Origin: Candidatus Thiothrix sulfatifontis
GTDB lineage: Bacteria; Pseudomonadota; Gammaproteobacteria; Thiotrichales; Thiotrichaceae
Direction: 5' to 3'
DNA length: 64,000 bases
Assembly (NCBI GenBank): GCA_022828425.1
Contig: CP094685.1
Coordinates: 2,852,001-2,916,000 of the forward strand
Positions 1 to 10,100 of this stretch are shown here, one piece after another. The first letter of the stretch is position 1; every line of letters begins with the position of its first letter. Made by a program: the position numbers and the translations under genes. The notes beneath the pieces are model-generated. The model made no database searches and had not been told where the DNA came from. It worked only from the letters and a program-made list of their open reading frames with translations.

Positions 1-551
1 AATAACCGAAACGGCGCTTGCACTCCCGCATCCCATTGTTTCGGATCACCGGGGCGTTGCTGATAAGCCGCCTTCCAATTGTCAGTGCGCAAATACGTGC
101 GCATGTCCCACGCGGCGGTATCAATGCCCATCGCGGCAACCACGGCGCGTAAGTTTTCAGGCTTTAGGGTATTTTCCCAACGGTTCACCGTGGCGAGCGG
201 CGCAACGGTGTCATACGCAGCAAAGGCGTATTCAAGCTGTAGATTGCCAATGCGGTCTTCCAAACCGGCTTGTGGGTTGTTATTACCCAAACCTTCTTGA
301 TAAGCGGCATTGGTGTGGCAATATTGGCAGGCGTTTTGGGTGCCGCCGGAAGTTTCGATGTAACACTGCGCTGGCGTGTGCGCGTAAGGGTTTTCAAACA
401 GCACCGGGTTGGCACGATCACCCCGCAAACCTACGCCGGGTGCGGCGGCAACTGTTGGCTCAAGAGGGCTTGCGGTGGTATTCGCCACCTCATCGCCGCA
501 ACCTGTCAACGCCAGCAATAATGCCCAAACGGATAACCAATATTTGTTCAT
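1..551 (-). CDS. c-type cytochrome-like lipoprotein (3' end outside window)
   Basis: The frame is open from an ATG at 551 to the left edge, so only the first 183 codons are seen. The N-terminus is a lipoprotein signal ending LLALTGC, with lipid attachment predicted at Cys18. A CQYCH haem c attachment motif lies at residues 75-79, so a periplasmic or outer-membrane haem protein is likely. No wider family is recognised. A purine-rich GCGAGG precedes the ATG. It lies about 80 bases downstream of the PhoX-like gene on the same strand and may be co-transcribed, though a hairpin lies between them. Its post-lipobox residues (GDEV) differ from the Asn-rich tails of the phosphatases nearby. Confidence 0.7.
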   Translation of the reverse strand, partial: MNKYWLSVWALLLALTGCGDEVANTTASPLEPTVAAAPGVGLRGDRANPVLFENPYAHTPAQCYIETSGGTQNACQYCHTNAAYQEGLGNNNPQAGLEDRIGNLQLEYAFAAYDTVAPLATVNRWENTLKPENLRAVVAAMGIDTAAWDMRTYLRTDNWKAAYQQRPGDPKQWDAGVQAPFRL

Positions 552-573
552 AATACCTCGCTCCACACAAATG

Positions 574-602
574 AAGGCCGATAAGCAGCACTTACCGGCC
601 TT
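574..602 (-). terminator. hairpin between PhoX-like gene and cytochrome lipoprotein
   Basis: AAGGCCGATAAG and CTTACCGGCCTT form a 12-bp stem with one mismatch around a 5-base loop. On the minus strand the stem is followed by CATTTGTG rather than a true T tract. It may therefore be a weak terminator or an mRNA-processing hairpin that lowers expression of the downstream haem lipoprotein. Confidence 0.5.
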
Positions 603-630
603 CAGACTAGAACTTTACGTTGCGTAAAGC

Positions 631-2502
631 TTATTTGATAGCTGGCAGACCGCCAATGTAACCGACGTTAGCGTCGAACTTGTCGATAGCAGCGATAGCT
701 TTGTCGACTTCAGCGTTCTTACCTGTTGCCCAGTCACCGTGGTGCTGGCTGTTGCTCATGATGTAAGCGTTGCCATTCATATCATCAACGACTTGCAAAC
801 CTGTGTTCTCAGCACCGACTGGCGCCGTCAGAATGCGGCTCAACGCCTTCGTATCGACGTTGTATGCCCAGACGAAGTTGTTGACGTGTGTACCGGAGTC
901 TTCGCCCACAAACAAGGTGCGCATTTTCTCAGAGAAGAAAATGTTGTCAGTGTTAGCGATTTTATTAGGGTTAGCAGTGTTGCCCATGGCGTCTACTGCA
1001 ATGTCTTCACCCAACAATGCGGTTTCAACATACATATTGGTGGCAACGTAATCGGAGTTGATTGCTGCACCCGCTGTGTCTTTCTGAGCCGACTTCATGT
1101 CCAGTGTGTAAGTTGCGCCAGCATTCAGCTTTTTCAGCTTAATGTCGTCCGCTGGGCCTTTCGCATCTTCCAACATGCCTTTGTCAACATAAGACATTGC
1201 CATGTACAACTTTTTGTCTTTGTCGTTGACCGCGATACCTTCCATCTTGTTGAACTCGGTAGTTGCGCCCTTGATAGCAGCGTAACGGCGTGTTTCCAAG
1301 AAAGCGGCAGCTTTTTCCTGACCGGCTTTCACAGTCAAGCATTCATCAGCAGTGGAGCCAGCACGGACACGGGTATAACCTGCCGGGCAAGCACCCGCCG
1401 TTGGTGCAACCGCATCAAAAATGCTTGCAAACGTTGCAGTGTCAGCCAGTGCTTTAACTTCTTTGCTGTTAGCACTGCCCAGTTTGATCCACGTCAGGTT
1501 GGCTTTGCCGCCTGCATCGGCTGAGGTTTGCGTCCACTTAGCGGCATACAATGTACCCGCAGACAAGTCACCTGCTTTATCAGCCACGAACATGTTCACG
1601 AAAACGTTCGTGCCGTCGTCACCGAAGTAAGCGGTTTTGCCATCAGCCATGACTTTAGCCATTTCCCACGTACCGCGCCCCATGGCGTAATGCTTGACTA
1701 CGCTGGTGGTGCCGTCTTCTTTCACGGTGACTTCAGGAATGAAACCGTAGTGGTAAGGGTTAGCGGTTTTTTCGTTGTTGAAATACTTTTCAGTCAACGC
1801 TTTTAAGCCAGCCGTGGTAGTGGTGGTGCTGGTTGTGAGTGGGTTGTATTGCAGATCGTAATCTTCTTCAGAACCCAAATGCGTGTTCCAAGGCGTTTGT
1901 GAACCCGCACAAGGAATCCACAAACCATCAACGCTAGAAAAGTCGATAGGACGCTGGGATTTAACCGTCAGCTTGCCATCAGTACCCTGGGTAATGCCAG
2001 TCAGAATCATGGACATTGGCATACGGGTATACCAATTAGCCGCTTTGTAAGCTTCAGCACCGTCAGACAAAATCCAGTCGTATTCCAAGTGGGAAACCAT
2101 GAACAGGTTGCTGCCCACTTTCAACAGGCTGTTGGAATCCGGGGTCTCAGCAATCACTGGCTTGCCCATTGGGTCCATGATTGGCTTCATTTTAGCGTCG
2201 TACAACTGACCCGCTGGGTTAGCATTGCCGCCCACTTTGTCTTTGACGCCAAACAGCTTGTTGTAAGTTAAAGGGAAATCTTTGCTAGTGCCGTCAGCGT
2301 AAGTCACCTTAGCAACGGAAGTGGAGTAGGTTTTAGCCAGATCAGCCGCCACAGCAGGCGCTGGCATATTGCTAAATTCAATAGATTTGAAGCTAGAAGT
2401 CGTGCCAGTCGTTGTGGCAGGGCTTGCGTCATTATTATCGTTACAGCCAGCCAGCGCAGAAGCGACTGCTAATGCCATCAAGCTGATTTTCAGATATTTC
2501 AT
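631..2502 (-). CDS. PhoX-like (DUF839) alkaline phosphatase lipoprotein
   Basis: This 623-residue predicted lipoprotein starts at the ATG at 2502, which has GGAG upstream and is followed directly by a signal peptide ending ALAGC (Cys20). A longer frame upstream of this ATG would not begin with a signal. The segment WIPCAGSQTPWNTHLGSEE around residues 195-215, and the later FSEKMRTLFVGEDSG stretch, are typical of PhoX/DUF839 proteins. These are calcium- and iron-dependent phosphomonoesterases that release phosphate from external organic esters. Unlike most PhoX, which use Tat, the leader is Sec/lipoprotein type without twin arginines. The Cys is followed by NDNND, an Asn/Asp-rich tether shared with four other phosphatases in the window. 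True substrate range is not deducible. Confidence 0.8.
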   Translation of the reverse strand: MKYLKISLMALAVASALAGCNDNNDASPATTTGTTSSFKSIEFSNMPAPAVAADLAKTYSTSVAKVTYADGTSKDFPLTYNKLFGVKDKVGGNANPAGQLYDAKMKPIMDPMGKPVIAETPDSNSLLKVGSNLFMVSHLEYDWILSDGAEAYKAANWYTRMPMSMILTGITQGTDGKLTVKSQRPIDFSSVDGLWIPCAGSQTPWNTHLGSEEDYDLQYNPLTTSTTTTTAGLKALTEKYFNNEKTANPYHYGFIPEVTVKEDGTTSVVKHYAMGRGTWEMAKVMADGKTAYFGDDGTNVFVNMFVADKAGDLSAGTLYAAKWTQTSADAGGKANLTWIKLGSANSKEVKALADTATFASIFDAVAPTAGACPAGYTRVRAGSTADECLTVKAGQEKAAAFLETRRYAAIKGATTEFNKMEGIAVNDKDKKLYMAMSYVDKGMLEDAKGPADDIKLKKLNAGATYTLDMKSAQKDTAGAAINSDYVATNMYVETALLGEDIAVDAMGNTANPNKIANTDNIFFSEKMRTLFVGEDSGTHVNNFVWAYNVDTKALSRILTAPVGAENTGLQVVDDMNGNAYIMSNSQHHGDWATGKNAEVDKAIAAIDKFDANVGYIGGLPAIK

Positions 2503-2558
2503 TGGGTTATCTCCATTGATAATTTGGGCGTGTACGCGCTGCAATGTAGCCTTATATC

Positions 2559-2576
2559 TTGACGTTAGCGTTAAGC
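2559..2576 (-). promoter_or_regulatory. weak PhoB-box-like site before PhoX-like gene
   Basis: Read on the minus strand the sequence is GCTTAACGCTAACGTCAA. The second half (AACGTCA) fits the CTGTCAT half-site moderately and the layout resembles the site before pstC (CTGTAACAATAACGTCAT). It lies 57 bases upstream of the ATG. The match is poor in the first half, so this is a tentative call. Confidence 0.3.
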
Positions 2577-2658
2577 TTATGTTGCGGTTTTGTTAAATAT
2601 CGGGAGTGTTTAGATATTCACACTTATGCCGTACACTTGCTATCACACTTAAAACGAT

Positions 2659-3483
2659 ATGATGACTAGCATGAACAACCTATCCCTCAACACCCAAGCC
2701 GATGGCAGCATCCGCGTGCGCGAAGCCCTGCTCGGCAGCCGCATTGACACCAAACCGTTTCGCGCTGATGAAACATTAGGCATTAACCCGCTGACTGTCG
2801 CCATTCCCGGCGGTGGTTGCGCGATGTTATTCCGCTACGGCGTTGTGGTATTTTTTGGTCTGAGTACCGAGCAAGAAAGCGCTTTCATGGAACGCTTGCT
2901 ACCGTTGATCCAAGATCCGCGCACTTGGCCTGATGACGAATTACTCAACTTGCGCATTGAGGCCGACACGCTCGAAGGCGTTGATGCTAAAGGCTGCTTA
3001 TGGTTGCACGATACTTCGGTGCAACGCTTGCAACTGGTGGCGGAAATGCTGGCACGTAGCTCAATCCTGTCCGATGACGAAGCCCGCCTGACCAAAACTT
3101 TTGACAAGATCGAGCCGTTGGCGCAAAACCTCAGCAAACAAGGCCGTGTCGGGCAAAGCAAGCAAGTATTACTGACCTATATTGGCGATTCCCTGCTCAG
3201 TCAGCAGCGCATGGTCGGGCGTGCCGAAGTCGCTGACAAACCCGATTTGTTGTGGGAACGCCCTGAACTGGAAGGTTTGTACCTGCGGCTAGAAGATGAA
3301 TTCGAGTTGCGCGAACGCCATTTAGCGCTGGAACGCAAGCTGCAAGTGATCTCGAATACTGCCGAAACTTTGTTAGATTTACTGCAAACTCAGCAAAGTT
3401 ATCGGGTGGAATGGTATATCACCATTTTGATTGTGGTTGAAATTGGGCTGACGTTGTATGAGCTGTTTTTCAAAGGGCATTGA
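2659..3483 (+). CDS. RMD1/YagE family (DUF155) protein
   Basis: The protein has 274 residues. The stretch FRYGVVVFFGL near residue 58 and the long helical middle part followed by a C-terminal membrane segment (about residues 250-268, WYITILIVVEIGLTLYELFF) are the normal layout of the DUF155 family. Yeast members (RMD1, RMD8) are linked to meiotic division or mitochondrial translation; the bacterial function is unknown. Three ATGs occur in the first five codons and none has a convincing ribosome site, so the start may be 2659, 2662 or 2671. It is divergent from the PhoX-like gene. A perfect palindrome overlaps its stop codon. Confidence 0.75.
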   Translation: MMTSMNNLSLNTQADGSIRVREALLGSRIDTKPFRADETLGINPLTVAIPGGGCAMLFRYGVVVFFGLSTEQESAFMERLLPLIQDPRTWPDDELLNLRIEADTLEGVDAKGCLWLHDTSVQRLQLVAEMLARSSILSDDEARLTKTFDKIEPLAQNLSKQGRVGQSKQVLLTYIGDSLLSQQRMVGRAEVADKPDLLWERPELEGLYLRLEDEFELRERHLALERKLQVISNTAETLLDLLQTQQSYRVEWYITILIVVEIGLTLYELFFKGH

Positions 3484-3512
3484 TGAGTACAATCCATTGG
3501 ATTGTACTCATC
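3482..3512. terminator. 31-bp perfect palindrome at convergent gene ends
   Basis: GATGAGTACAATCCA, one T, then TGGATTGTACTCATC form a perfect 15-bp stem that overlaps the last two bases of the DUF155 stop codon. It lies between two convergent genes, so a bidirectional transcription barrier is the simplest reading. No T tract follows on either strand, so it is not a classic intrinsic terminator; a protein-binding operator is possible. Confidence 0.55.
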
Positions 3513-3528
3513 TAAAGGTTCGAGTTCG

Positions 3529-5388
3529 TTATTGCAACGTGCCGCTTTTGTCAACGAAACGCTGCGTGCTGTACTCTTCTAACGGCAATTTCACCACGCT
3601 ACGCCCGGCGGCAGTTTCGCGGGTCACGTAATCGGCAAAGGATTGCGCGTAATCCAAGTAAGTGTTCAGCTTTTTAGATGCCGCTAAATTCTTGAACGTG
3701 GTGTAACCATCACCGCCAGTAGCGAGGAAGCTGTTGGTTACAACCTTGTAAGTTTTCACGGGATCAATCGCTGTCCAAGTACCTTTAACACGCGGGTTAA
3801 TTTGCACATTGGTGACACGCGCACCTTTGGCTTGCGACAAATCCGCTTCCCAACGCAAACCGGCTGCATACGGGTATGAACCTGTTGAACCTTGTGGATT
3901 CAGCGCGAAATCAATGCCGTCTTCCAAGGAATCGACAATTTCTTTCCCCGTCATATCCATTTCAGTCAACGTGTTGGCAAACGGCAGTAAGGTATAAGCC
4001 GTGCCGAGGGTAATATCGCCTGCGGGTACGTCAACGCGCACACCGCCAGCATTCTGCAAGCAAATGTCAGACGTCAGGCTCATTTCCAAAAACGCTTTGG
4101 AAACGATATTGGCAATGTCACTGCCATTTGATTTGGTGGCAGCAGTACAGCCTGCGGTTTTGCTCAAACCTTGATTAGGAACGCGCTCATGGCACAGCGT
4201 TTCAGCGGCTACGCCAATTTTGGTTTGCTTCAACACGTCGACTTGCTGCGAATAGCTGTCGAGATTGGTTTGTGCAGCGGCATCCGAGGTAACAATGGAA
4301 AGTTCCGGCGCATCGGCTACCACTTTCAGCACCGCATCACGCTCCGCACCCGTCAGTTCCACATTGCTCACTTTGAAGGTGTCGCTCAGCAACAAGTGCG
4401 GTGTACCGGAACACGCACTCACGTCACCGTTGGCGTCGAATTCAATGCTCAACTCGCCCACGATGTCGCTGTACTGCGAGGCTTGTGCGATACACACTTG
4501 CTTGCCGTTTGCATCGGTGGTTTTGGTGGGGTAAGCGCCTTCTGGTGTCAGGCCAAACGTTTTGAAACCGTCGCCTAGCAAGGTGTGCGAGTCGCCGCCA
4601 ACAATCACGTCAACGCCCTTCAATTTTTTGGCAATTGTTTGGTCATTGGTGTAACCCTGATGCGTCAGCAAAACGATTTTGTTGACACCCTTACCCGCCA
4701 ATTCGTCGATGTATTTTTGTGCGGTAGTAGCTTCATCCGCGAACAGCGTGGTTGCATCCGGGCTGGAAGAGTTTTTGGTTTTGCCCGCAATAGTCAGGCC
4801 GATAATGCCAAATTTCTGCCCGTTGATTTCCTTAATAACGTAAGGCTTGATGTAATCAGTGGCAGAAGTCAAGGTCAGTGGTGACGTACCGACTTTGGGT
4901 TGTACGTTTGCCGACAATACATCGGTTTTGCACACTGCACTGCCGTTGAGGAAATCGAGGAAAGTTTTCAAACCGGCATCACCGGAATCGAATTCGTGAT
5001 TCCCCAAAGTGAAGGCGTCAAAGCAGACTTGATTCATCAGTTCTGCATCTGCTTTACCTTTAAACAGGGTGAAATACAAATCGCCGGTGGTCGCATCACC
5101 CGCGTGCAGTTTCAATACATTGCCACCGCTGGCTGCCAATTCGTCGATTTTAGCCACAACGCGCGGGAAACCGCCGGTTTTGACAGCGGTGGCTTTGCCC
5201 GCCAGCGTCAGGGTGGCGCTGTTGGGTTGCAAGTGTGAATGGTGGTCGTTGATGTGCAAAATGCGCAGGCTAGTCGCAGGTACCGTGTTAGCTGGGGTCA
5301 CTGCCGGGGTGTCATTGTCGTTACAGCCGCTCATTAGCCCTAGGGTGGAAATGCACAGGCTGAACAAGAAAGAATGCTTGAGTTTCAT
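3529..5388 (-). CDS. 5'-nucleotidase/metallophosphatase lipoprotein (UshA/NadN-like)
   Basis: The protein has 619 residues. The ATG at 5388 has CGGAG upstream and opens a lipoprotein signal ending LMSGC (Cys22), so a longer frame starting upstream is rejected. The N-terminal half carries calcineurin-like metal motifs HINDHHSHL, GNHEFDSG and GGDSHTLL; the C-terminal half carries the 5_nucleotid_C substrate domain (GGVRVDVPAGDITLG, LPFANTLTEMDMTG). Known relatives hydrolyse 5'-nucleotides, UDP-sugars or NAD outside the cytoplasm, which frees phosphate and nucleosides. The tail after the Cys is NDNDT, like the other phosphatases here. It lies 58 bases after the substrate-binding/OmpA fusion gene but probably has its own promoter. 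Confidence 0.88.
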   Translation of the reverse strand: MKLKHSFLFSLCISTLGLMSGCNDNDTPAVTPANTVPATSLRILHINDHHSHLQPNSATLTLAGKATAVKTGGFPRVVAKIDELAASGGNVLKLHAGDATTGDLYFTLFKGKADAELMNQVCFDAFTLGNHEFDSGDAGLKTFLDFLNGSAVCKTDVLSANVQPKVGTSPLTLTSATDYIKPYVIKEINGQKFGIIGLTIAGKTKNSSSPDATTLFADEATTAQKYIDELAGKGVNKIVLLTHQGYTNDQTIAKKLKGVDVIVGGDSHTLLGDGFKTFGLTPEGAYPTKTTDANGKQVCIAQASQYSDIVGELSIEFDANGDVSACSGTPHLLLSDTFKVSNVELTGAERDAVLKVVADAPELSIVTSDAAAQTNLDSYSQQVDVLKQTKIGVAAETLCHERVPNQGLSKTAGCTAATKSNGSDIANIVSKAFLEMSLTSDICLQNAGGVRVDVPAGDITLGTAYTLLPFANTLTEMDMTGKEIVDSLEDGIDFALNPQGSTGSYPYAAGLRWEADLSQAKGARVTNVQINPRVKGTWTAIDPVKTYKVVTNSFLATGGDGYTTFKNLAASKKLNTYLDYAQSFADYVTRETAAGRSVVKLPLEEYSTQRFVDKSGTLQ

Positions 5389-5431
5389 TATAAGACTCCG
5401 AGTTGTTTGGTGGTTTTTGATATACAGCAAT

Positions 5432-5441
5432 TGTGTGACAA
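5432..5441 (-). promoter_or_regulatory. TTGTCACACA decamer upstream of 5'-nucleotidase gene
   Basis: On the minus strand this reads TTGTCACACA. The same ten bases occur before ppk2 (36001-36010) and btaA (45811-45820), always on the strand of the gene. It resembles one PhoB half-site (CTGTCAC). Here no good partner half-site lies 11 bases away. Confidence 0.35.
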
Positions 5442-5446
5442 CTTAA

Positions 5447-7186
5447 TTAAGGCGAGGCCGGTGTAGGGCGTTGCAACCAAACTTCTACCCGGCGGTTTTT
5501 CGCCAAACTTTCCGGCTCATCCTCACGCGGGTCAAGCAGTAAAGAAGGTTCTTCACCAAAACCAGTCACTGTCTCAATCTGAATGCCTTCAGTCATCAAC
5601 TCGTCTTTCACTTGGGCAGCACGCTGCTTTGATAACTCAAGGTTTTTCGCGGCATCACCTTTAGGGTCAGCGAAACCCACCAGAATCAACTTCGCCCCTT
5701 CAAACTCAGGTTTACCCAGTTTTTCGGACAAACGTCCCACATCGCGGAAAGCCCGGTTATCCAGTTCTGAAGCGCCTGAGGCAAAGCGGAAATTGAGCTG
5801 TGTGTCTTTGCGATCGGCCTGACGAATCAAATCCTTGTAAGCCTTGGGAACATTAGCATCATCCAGCAGACGTTGCTTGTCAGCATCAACGACCGACATG
5901 GCTTCTGGGTCTTCTTGGTCAGCAATGGCCACTTCCACCAAACCCGTATCATTAACAACCTTCTGCCCGGCATTGCTTAAAGTGAACTGGATAAACTCAG
6001 CCGCCAATGGCTTAGGCTGATTGGTCTGGTATAAGAACAACCGGCGACCTAACGGATAATCCTCCGTCTTGACGGTGAAACGTGTGGGAGCCAGCGCACT
6101 AACGCCCTCGCCCATACTCACTTTCAATGCCTTAGAAGTACCAATGTAATTCAGCCCGATGAAGCCAATCCCGTTCAAGTCACTCGCCACGTTGGAAGCC
6201 AATTCTTTGCTGTCTTCAAAACACATCAGATTAGCCTGTTTGTCGCACTCCAGCTTTTGCCCGGACAGCACCAAATGTTTAAACGTGTCGTAAGTGCCGG
6301 ATTGCTCGTCACGCGAATACAGCTTGATTGCGCCGGAATTACCACCGAGTTGCGCCCAATCAGTCACTTCACCCAAGAAGATTTTCCTGATCTTTTCCAC
6401 GCTCAATTTGTCGATGCTGTTGCTGGGGTTGACAATGACCGCCAAACCATCCAAGGCAATGACGTGTTCTTGCGCTCGTGAACCGGGATCACCCTTATTC
6501 TGCGCTTGAAACTTTTCTGCCATTTCCTTTTTAACCGGGCTGGATGACATACCAACGTCCGCATGACCACCCAGTAAGCCGACCTGCTTGTTTTTATCGG
6601 TTTCGTCAAAGGCGGTACTCGAACCGTGCGCCTTAATTTCAACAGCATCCACTTCCGCTGAAGCTGGCTTTTTACCTTTGATTAACACTTCTAAGTCGGC
6701 TAACGGCACTTTTTCAATAGCCGTATAGCCTTTTTCCTGCATGAAAGCTTCCACCAAAGCAGGCGCGAGTGTCGCCCCAATCGTATTAGAACCGTGGATG
6801 CGCAACACGATATTGGGGCTGGGTTCTTTAGGTTCTGCTGGCGGCGTAACCGGGGGAGGTGTTACAGGTGGCGGCGCTGGCGTTGGATTAACCACCGGCT
6901 GCACCGGCGAGCTTGACGCGATGGGTGCAGCGGGCGCTTGCAGGTACTTCCAACCCGCGAAACCACCGCCCGCCAGCAAGAGCAACAAGGGCAGCAACCA
7001 CAATGCCCACTTGGGAAAACCAGTTCCCCCGTCACTCCCGGATGCTGCACCTGCGCTCGTCGCAACACGCAACGGTTTGCCGCATTCCGTACACACAAAA
7101 TTATCTTCCGTTGAATCAATAACTTTGTGGCTGTCCGCTAATGAACATTCGCCGTAATTTGCACAACGGCCATATTTCCTTGCCAT
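5447..7186 (-). CDS. zinc-ribbon / TM / PstS-like binding domain / OmpA fusion protein
   Basis: Domains in order in 579 residues: an N-terminal zinc ribbon with Cys 8, 14, 32 and 35; one membrane helix at about 59-77; a Pro-rich linker at about 84-124; a PstS-type type-2 substrate-binding domain at about 125-420 (HGSNTIG at 131-137 and a later SRDEQSGTYDTF ligand-type motif); and an OmpA peptidoglycan-binding domain at about 455-575 (GFADPKGDAAKNLELSKQRA, NRRVEVWL). No signal peptide is seen, so the ribbon should face the cytoplasm and the other domains the periplasm. The gene follows the tubulin-like gene by only 12 bases and the two are almost surely one operon. A role in phosphate import is doubtful because no permease is present; an envelope-anchoring or sensing role is inferred. 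Confidence 0.85.
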   Translation of the reverse strand: MARKYGRCANYGECSLADSHKVIDSTEDNFVCTECGKPLRVATSAGAASGSDGGTGFPKWALWLLPLLLLLAGGGFAGWKYLQAPAAPIASSSPVQPVVNPTPAPPPVTPPPVTPPAEPKEPSPNIVLRIHGSNTIGATLAPALVEAFMQEKGYTAIEKVPLADLEVLIKGKKPASAEVDAVEIKAHGSSTAFDETDKNKQVGLLGGHADVGMSSSPVKKEMAEKFQAQNKGDPGSRAQEHVIALDGLAVIVNPSNSIDKLSVEKIRKIFLGEVTDWAQLGGNSGAIKLYSRDEQSGTYDTFKHLVLSGQKLECDKQANLMCFEDSKELASNVASDLNGIGFIGLNYIGTSKALKVSMGEGVSALAPTRFTVKTEDYPLGRRLFLYQTNQPKPLAAEFIQFTLSNAGQKVVNDTGLVEVAIADQEDPEAMSVVDADKQRLLDDANVPKAYKDLIRQADRKDTQLNFRFASGASELDNRAFRDVGRLSEKLGKPEFEGAKLILVGFADPKGDAAKNLELSKQRAAQVKDELMTEGIQIETVTGFGEEPSLLLDPREDEPESLAKNRRVEVWLQRPTPASP

Positions 7187-7198
7187 GCTTCACCCCGC

Positions 7199-10100
7199 TT
7201 AAAAAATGGAATTGACCCGTTCAATGGCTGTCTGGGTAGATGCCCTGAATTCATGGTAAATCGGGTCGTGAATATTACCGTCGCGGTTATCGCGCACCGC
7301 CAGAATTTGTTGCTGGATGGACTGCACCAAGACTTGCCGTGTGCTGGCTATGCGGTACTTTTCTTTGCTGAGTTCTGTTTCAACCGCATCTTGCAACACT
7401 TCCAACTGTGCTTCAGTGGTGGCACGCTGTAATTCCTGAATTTTGCCAACATCCAGTGCCGCCACCTGTTTAGGGCTTTCCAGCAGTGCTACCAACTCAT
7501 CCCGATAGACATGCTCTTGTGGAATGCCGTACTCATCCAACACTTCCAGAATGCGCTCCCACTGCCCGGACTGGCGGTTTTGGTCACGCCGTAACAGCCC
7601 CAAGGCCACCGCGAGTTGCAGCACTGGCAAGATTTGCTTGCCCGGCTGCCCCGGTGGGGGACGCAACAAGGAAGGCAGTTCAGGCTTATGGTCTTCAACA
7701 TGCACTTCCAGCAACGCCCTTTCCCGCATCCCTTGCGCCAGCCGAAAATCGTATTTTTCCTTCAAGTCATGTACCGGCTGCAAAAAGCGTAACGGATACG
7801 CATATTTGAAACTGATCAGCGTAATCTCGTTGCCTCTGAGATTGGTATCAATCACATGCGGGATAACCCCATCGCCTTGTGCCTTGACGAACAATTCTGC
7901 CAGACGCTTGCGGAACTCAGCCTTGTCCGGGCACTCAGGCAATAGCACAGCCATCACCGCTTCTGCCCCGCGCCCACCACCAAATTCGTTGGTGTCATAT
8001 TTCATGAACGTTTGCGCACTGCGCACCAAGTCCAATACGTATTGTTGCAGGCGTTTATCATCGGAAAACTGTTCCGCCATTTTCGCCACAATATTGACCC
8101 CCACCAAACGGCCTTGCTCCCCGGTTTGGTTGGTATGGGCAACCTCAGAATTGCGGCGGCTCACATCCTCCAGCACCCGCTTGAGTTCACCATTGCGGAT
8201 ACCGTGGGCAACCATTGCCGAGAAATAGCGTTCTTTTCCCTTGTTTTGGCGCTGATTTTCCGTAACGACCTGAAGGAAGCGCCGCCGTACTTCACCTGCC
8301 CAAGCTTTTTGGTCTTTCTCCTGCTCCAACAAGGTACGGACAAACTTGCGTACCTTGACTGGCTCGTAAAACTTGATCACGTTCTCCTGCAAGTCACTGT
8401 GTTGCTCATCCACTTGACACGTTTGTGCAATGCGGCTGTCGAAGAAACGCACGGCATCATCCAAACCGTTGCGAAATTCCGCCAAACCGGGCTTGAACTT
8501 GTCACGCAATTCCGCCAGCAAACGACCCAAGAACGTTTCAGCAAACCGCCAAGCCATTTGCAAGCTGCGTCGCTCGTACAGTTCACGCAGCAACTCTGCC
8601 TGCGCCTCAAAAATCTTCTCGCGTTTGCCAAACAAGGTGCGTGCGATCAAGCCGGTTTGACCCCACATGTCCCGATTGGCGGCAATTTTTTCATTGGTGA
8701 TCGTCTCACCTTCTGCCAATTTTTCGCGGATAGCCGGAATGTTGCGCAAGCGGCTTTCCACGTCTTCCAGCAGGTCATCCAGCAACACCTCCAAATCCGT
8801 GGCGGACAAGCGGCCTTCTTCCCACTCCTGAAGCATCCAGTGTTCCAAGGTGTCACGGACTTCGGCGATATGCCGGTCAGGTTTGGTCAGATCATCCAGT
8901 TTGGTGTTGTAAAAAGTCTCGACCCCCAAACCCCGAAAAGTTTCGGCATAGCGCCGCTGAAATTCCTCCTGCAATACATCGAGCCGCACATCTTTGCTGC
9001 TTTCGTGCGGAAATTCCCAGGCGGCTTTTTTGAGGTGGACAACCACATCTTCCCAGTCCTGCTGGACGCTTTTCCATGCCCGTTTGGACTTGACCTCATC
9101 ATCCAGTATCCCCGCCTCCAGCTTGACTTGCGGGGTACTGATTTTCCACAACTGGCGGTTATCTTCTTTCTGGACAAATTCCTTGAAACTGATTTTGCGC
9201 GGCTCCGCCAAATACTCTGCTCCAATGTGCTCAGGCCAGTGGTTGTAGCGCATCTGTAACGCCGCTTGGCGGGAAAACTGGGCAGAAAAATGTTCACGGA
9301 TTTCCTCTTCAGGAATCACCACTCGCTTCATGCCAAAACTCTGGAAGCGCACACTGCGCAACTTGACGTTGGGATTGCTCTTTTTAGCCTCATCCGGGGT
9401 AGCAAGATTTTCCAGCGAAATCGCGTCACGTAACGCCCGGTGCTTGTCCGGGATGGAACGGTCAATCAAGAAAATACGTTGGTAAACCAGTTGCGCGATC
9501 AGTTCAGGAATTTCCTGTACCGGCAATGCCCGATTCTGTTCATTGATGGTGGAAACCAGAAAACACCCTTGCAAGCGATCTTTCAGCAGGGTTTCACCGC
9601 CCCGCGCCGGATTCTCAAAGCGTAAGGTTTTGCCGGTCAGGTCAATGGGTGCAAACAAAGGGCCACCCTTGTTCGGCCCTTCTTTGCTGTCAGAAACCAG
9701 ATAAGCGTTGAGTTCTTCCAAAGCCGCGTAGCCATTGGCGTAATAATTGCTGGCGACACCGTTTCGCGCCCAAGGCGAATTGGGTTCTGGCAACAGCAAG
9801 TACAAATAAATCGGGTATTGTTGTGGGTCACGGTACAACGCCCGCAGTTGGGCGATGACGTGCAGGAATGAGCCGCTGCCTGTCCCGCCCGCCAAACCCG
9901 CAAACACATGAAAACTGACTTGGGCTTTATTGCTTTTTTCTTCCAACCCTTTGGTCATGCGGGTGACGTGTTCGACAAACCCGGCAGAACGTGGCTCGAA
10001 CAACGCAACACCCAAGCGGCGCATTTGCCCACCGGCGGTTTCACTGATGTTCATGGAACTGAAAATATCGCCCCAGTAAGCGGGATTGCCAATGTAACGG

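Noticed and set aside
739..1524. 261-codon plus-strand frame within the PhoX-like gene
   Set aside because: It is antisense to a clear gene; the translation has no known motif and has the odd Cys/Phe/His composition of a shadow frame.
5447..7186. Second phosphate-uptake binding protein
   Set aside because: Although a PstS-like domain is present, the zinc ribbon, lack of signal peptide, OmpA domain and missing permease argue against a transport role.
8012..9259. 415-codon plus-strand frame within the tubulin-like gene
   Set aside because: It is antisense to the Tubulin_2 gene, has no ribosome site or domain, and is Gln/Phe-rich as expected for a reverse frame.
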